DNA of 64,000 nucleotides from Desmodesmus armatus (taxonomy: Eukaryota; Chlorophyta; Chlorophyceae; Sphaeropleales; Scenedesmaceae): contig VIIQ02000193.1 of assembly GCA_007449985.2 (NCBI GenBank), positions 62,001-126,000 of the forward strand, written 5' to 3'. Each line of letters starts with the position of its first letter. Position 1 is the stretch's first letter. Both the position numbers and the translations under genes were made by a program. This document shows, in pieces, positions 63,447 through 64,000 of the stretch. The notes below the pieces were generated by a model, which was not told the DNA's origin, searched no databases, and saw nothing but the letters and a program-made list of their open reading frames with translations.

Positions 63447-64000
63447 ATTGAGCGCGCGGGCAAAGACGAAAAATAAAATGTGGTGTGTATGGTGGTGGGT
63501 GCGTGCTCACCCATCACAGCATGGGGGAAGCCCTGCTGTTGCTGCTGCCCAATTGTGTGTGTGTGTGTGGGGGGGGGGGGGCTGTGCTGCAGTCATCTCA
63601 TGTTGCCAGAGGTGGTGGCATCAACCGGGAACCACCAGCTTTGACATGCGCTCAGCTTTCAAGACTGGGTTAGCACACAGCAGGAGCAAGCATTCCACTG
63701 CCAGTGGTTGTACAGACAATGTGGGGAGTACCATCGACCCAGGCAGCAGGCGTATTGTATTGTGCGTGTGGGTGAGCGAACTTACAGGTGGTATACACAG
63801 CAGCTGCCAGCGGTGGCTTCACAGTGAGGCACATGAACGAGCTGCTGCATGTATGATGTCAATCAGAGAGATGCAAACAAAATCTGGGTGGCATATCATT
63901 TGCTCGTGTTCTGTGCCAGCTGGTAAGCCACTGCAAGAGCCGTTCAGCCAAAGCGTGCAGTTCAACTGCTGCAACTGAGTCAGTTGCAGCAGCACAGGCC
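63359..64000. other. 3' flank of the M20 gene
   Basis: No gene is recognised. The M20 stop overlaps TGTAA (63354-63358), and AATAAA follows at about 63471-63476. An open plus-strand frame with no family resemblance runs through the (CTG)n tract and a TG/G-run; it is not called. Confidence 0.5.

Overview
The window is nuclear DNA of a eukaryote, most likely a chlorophyte green alga of the Chlorophyceae (Sphaeropleales or Scenedesmaceae-like; this placement is inference). The evidence is GT-AG introns with CTGCAG-type acceptors, heavy CAG/CTG triplet expansion giving poly-Gln, poly-Ser and poly-Ala, plastid and mitochondrial presequences, a starch-type CBM45 module, and TGTAA poly(A)-like signals after several genes. 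I see no bacterial operon, rRNA, tRNA, CRISPR array or transposase.

Layout. 1-1340: 5' end of a plastid-lumen-targeted alpha/beta-hydrolase (minus, leaves the window on the left). 2746-9055: secreted, membrane-anchored esterase of the PHB-depolymerase/feruloyl-esterase type (minus). 10574-11930: small secreted LysM protein (minus). 14592-19535: mitochondrial protein with two NIPSNAP domains (minus). 20054-27461: CBM45 starch-binding protein (plus), divergent from the NIPSNAP gene. 28674-31528: F-box/LRR protein (minus). 33324-45415: three paralogous MYND-finger proteins, A minus, B and C plus. 45856-54191: a duplicated F-box first exon, a MYND remnant and a nine-exon F-box gene (plus). 55149-63358: ten-exon M20 metallopeptidase of the CPS1/PM20D1 type (plus). 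Gene models were rebuilt by hand from splice sites, codon phase and family motifs.

The main discovery is structural. In all six large multi-exon genes, many exons are surrounded by partial, degenerate tandem copies ('echoes') inside the flanking introns. The copies obey one direction rule. Copies upstream of the intact exon carry its acceptor plus 5' part; copies downstream carry its 3' part plus donor. About 50 echoes were seen and none broke the rule. Tandem duplication across splice junctions, with selection keeping one intact exon, would give exactly this pattern, so introns here seem to grow by repeatedly copying their own borders. The same process on a kilobase scale explains the MYND-tail/F-box-exon mosaic at 45.8-47.7 kb.

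The introns also share a layout read on the coding strand: donor, then TG/poly-G tracts, then echoes, then poly-C, (CTG)n or GTGCT-pentamer tracts, then acceptor. Finally, most loci need one- or two-base corrections, nearly all deletions and several in homopolymers, to stay in frame. That points to residual consensus errors more than to mass pseudogenisation.
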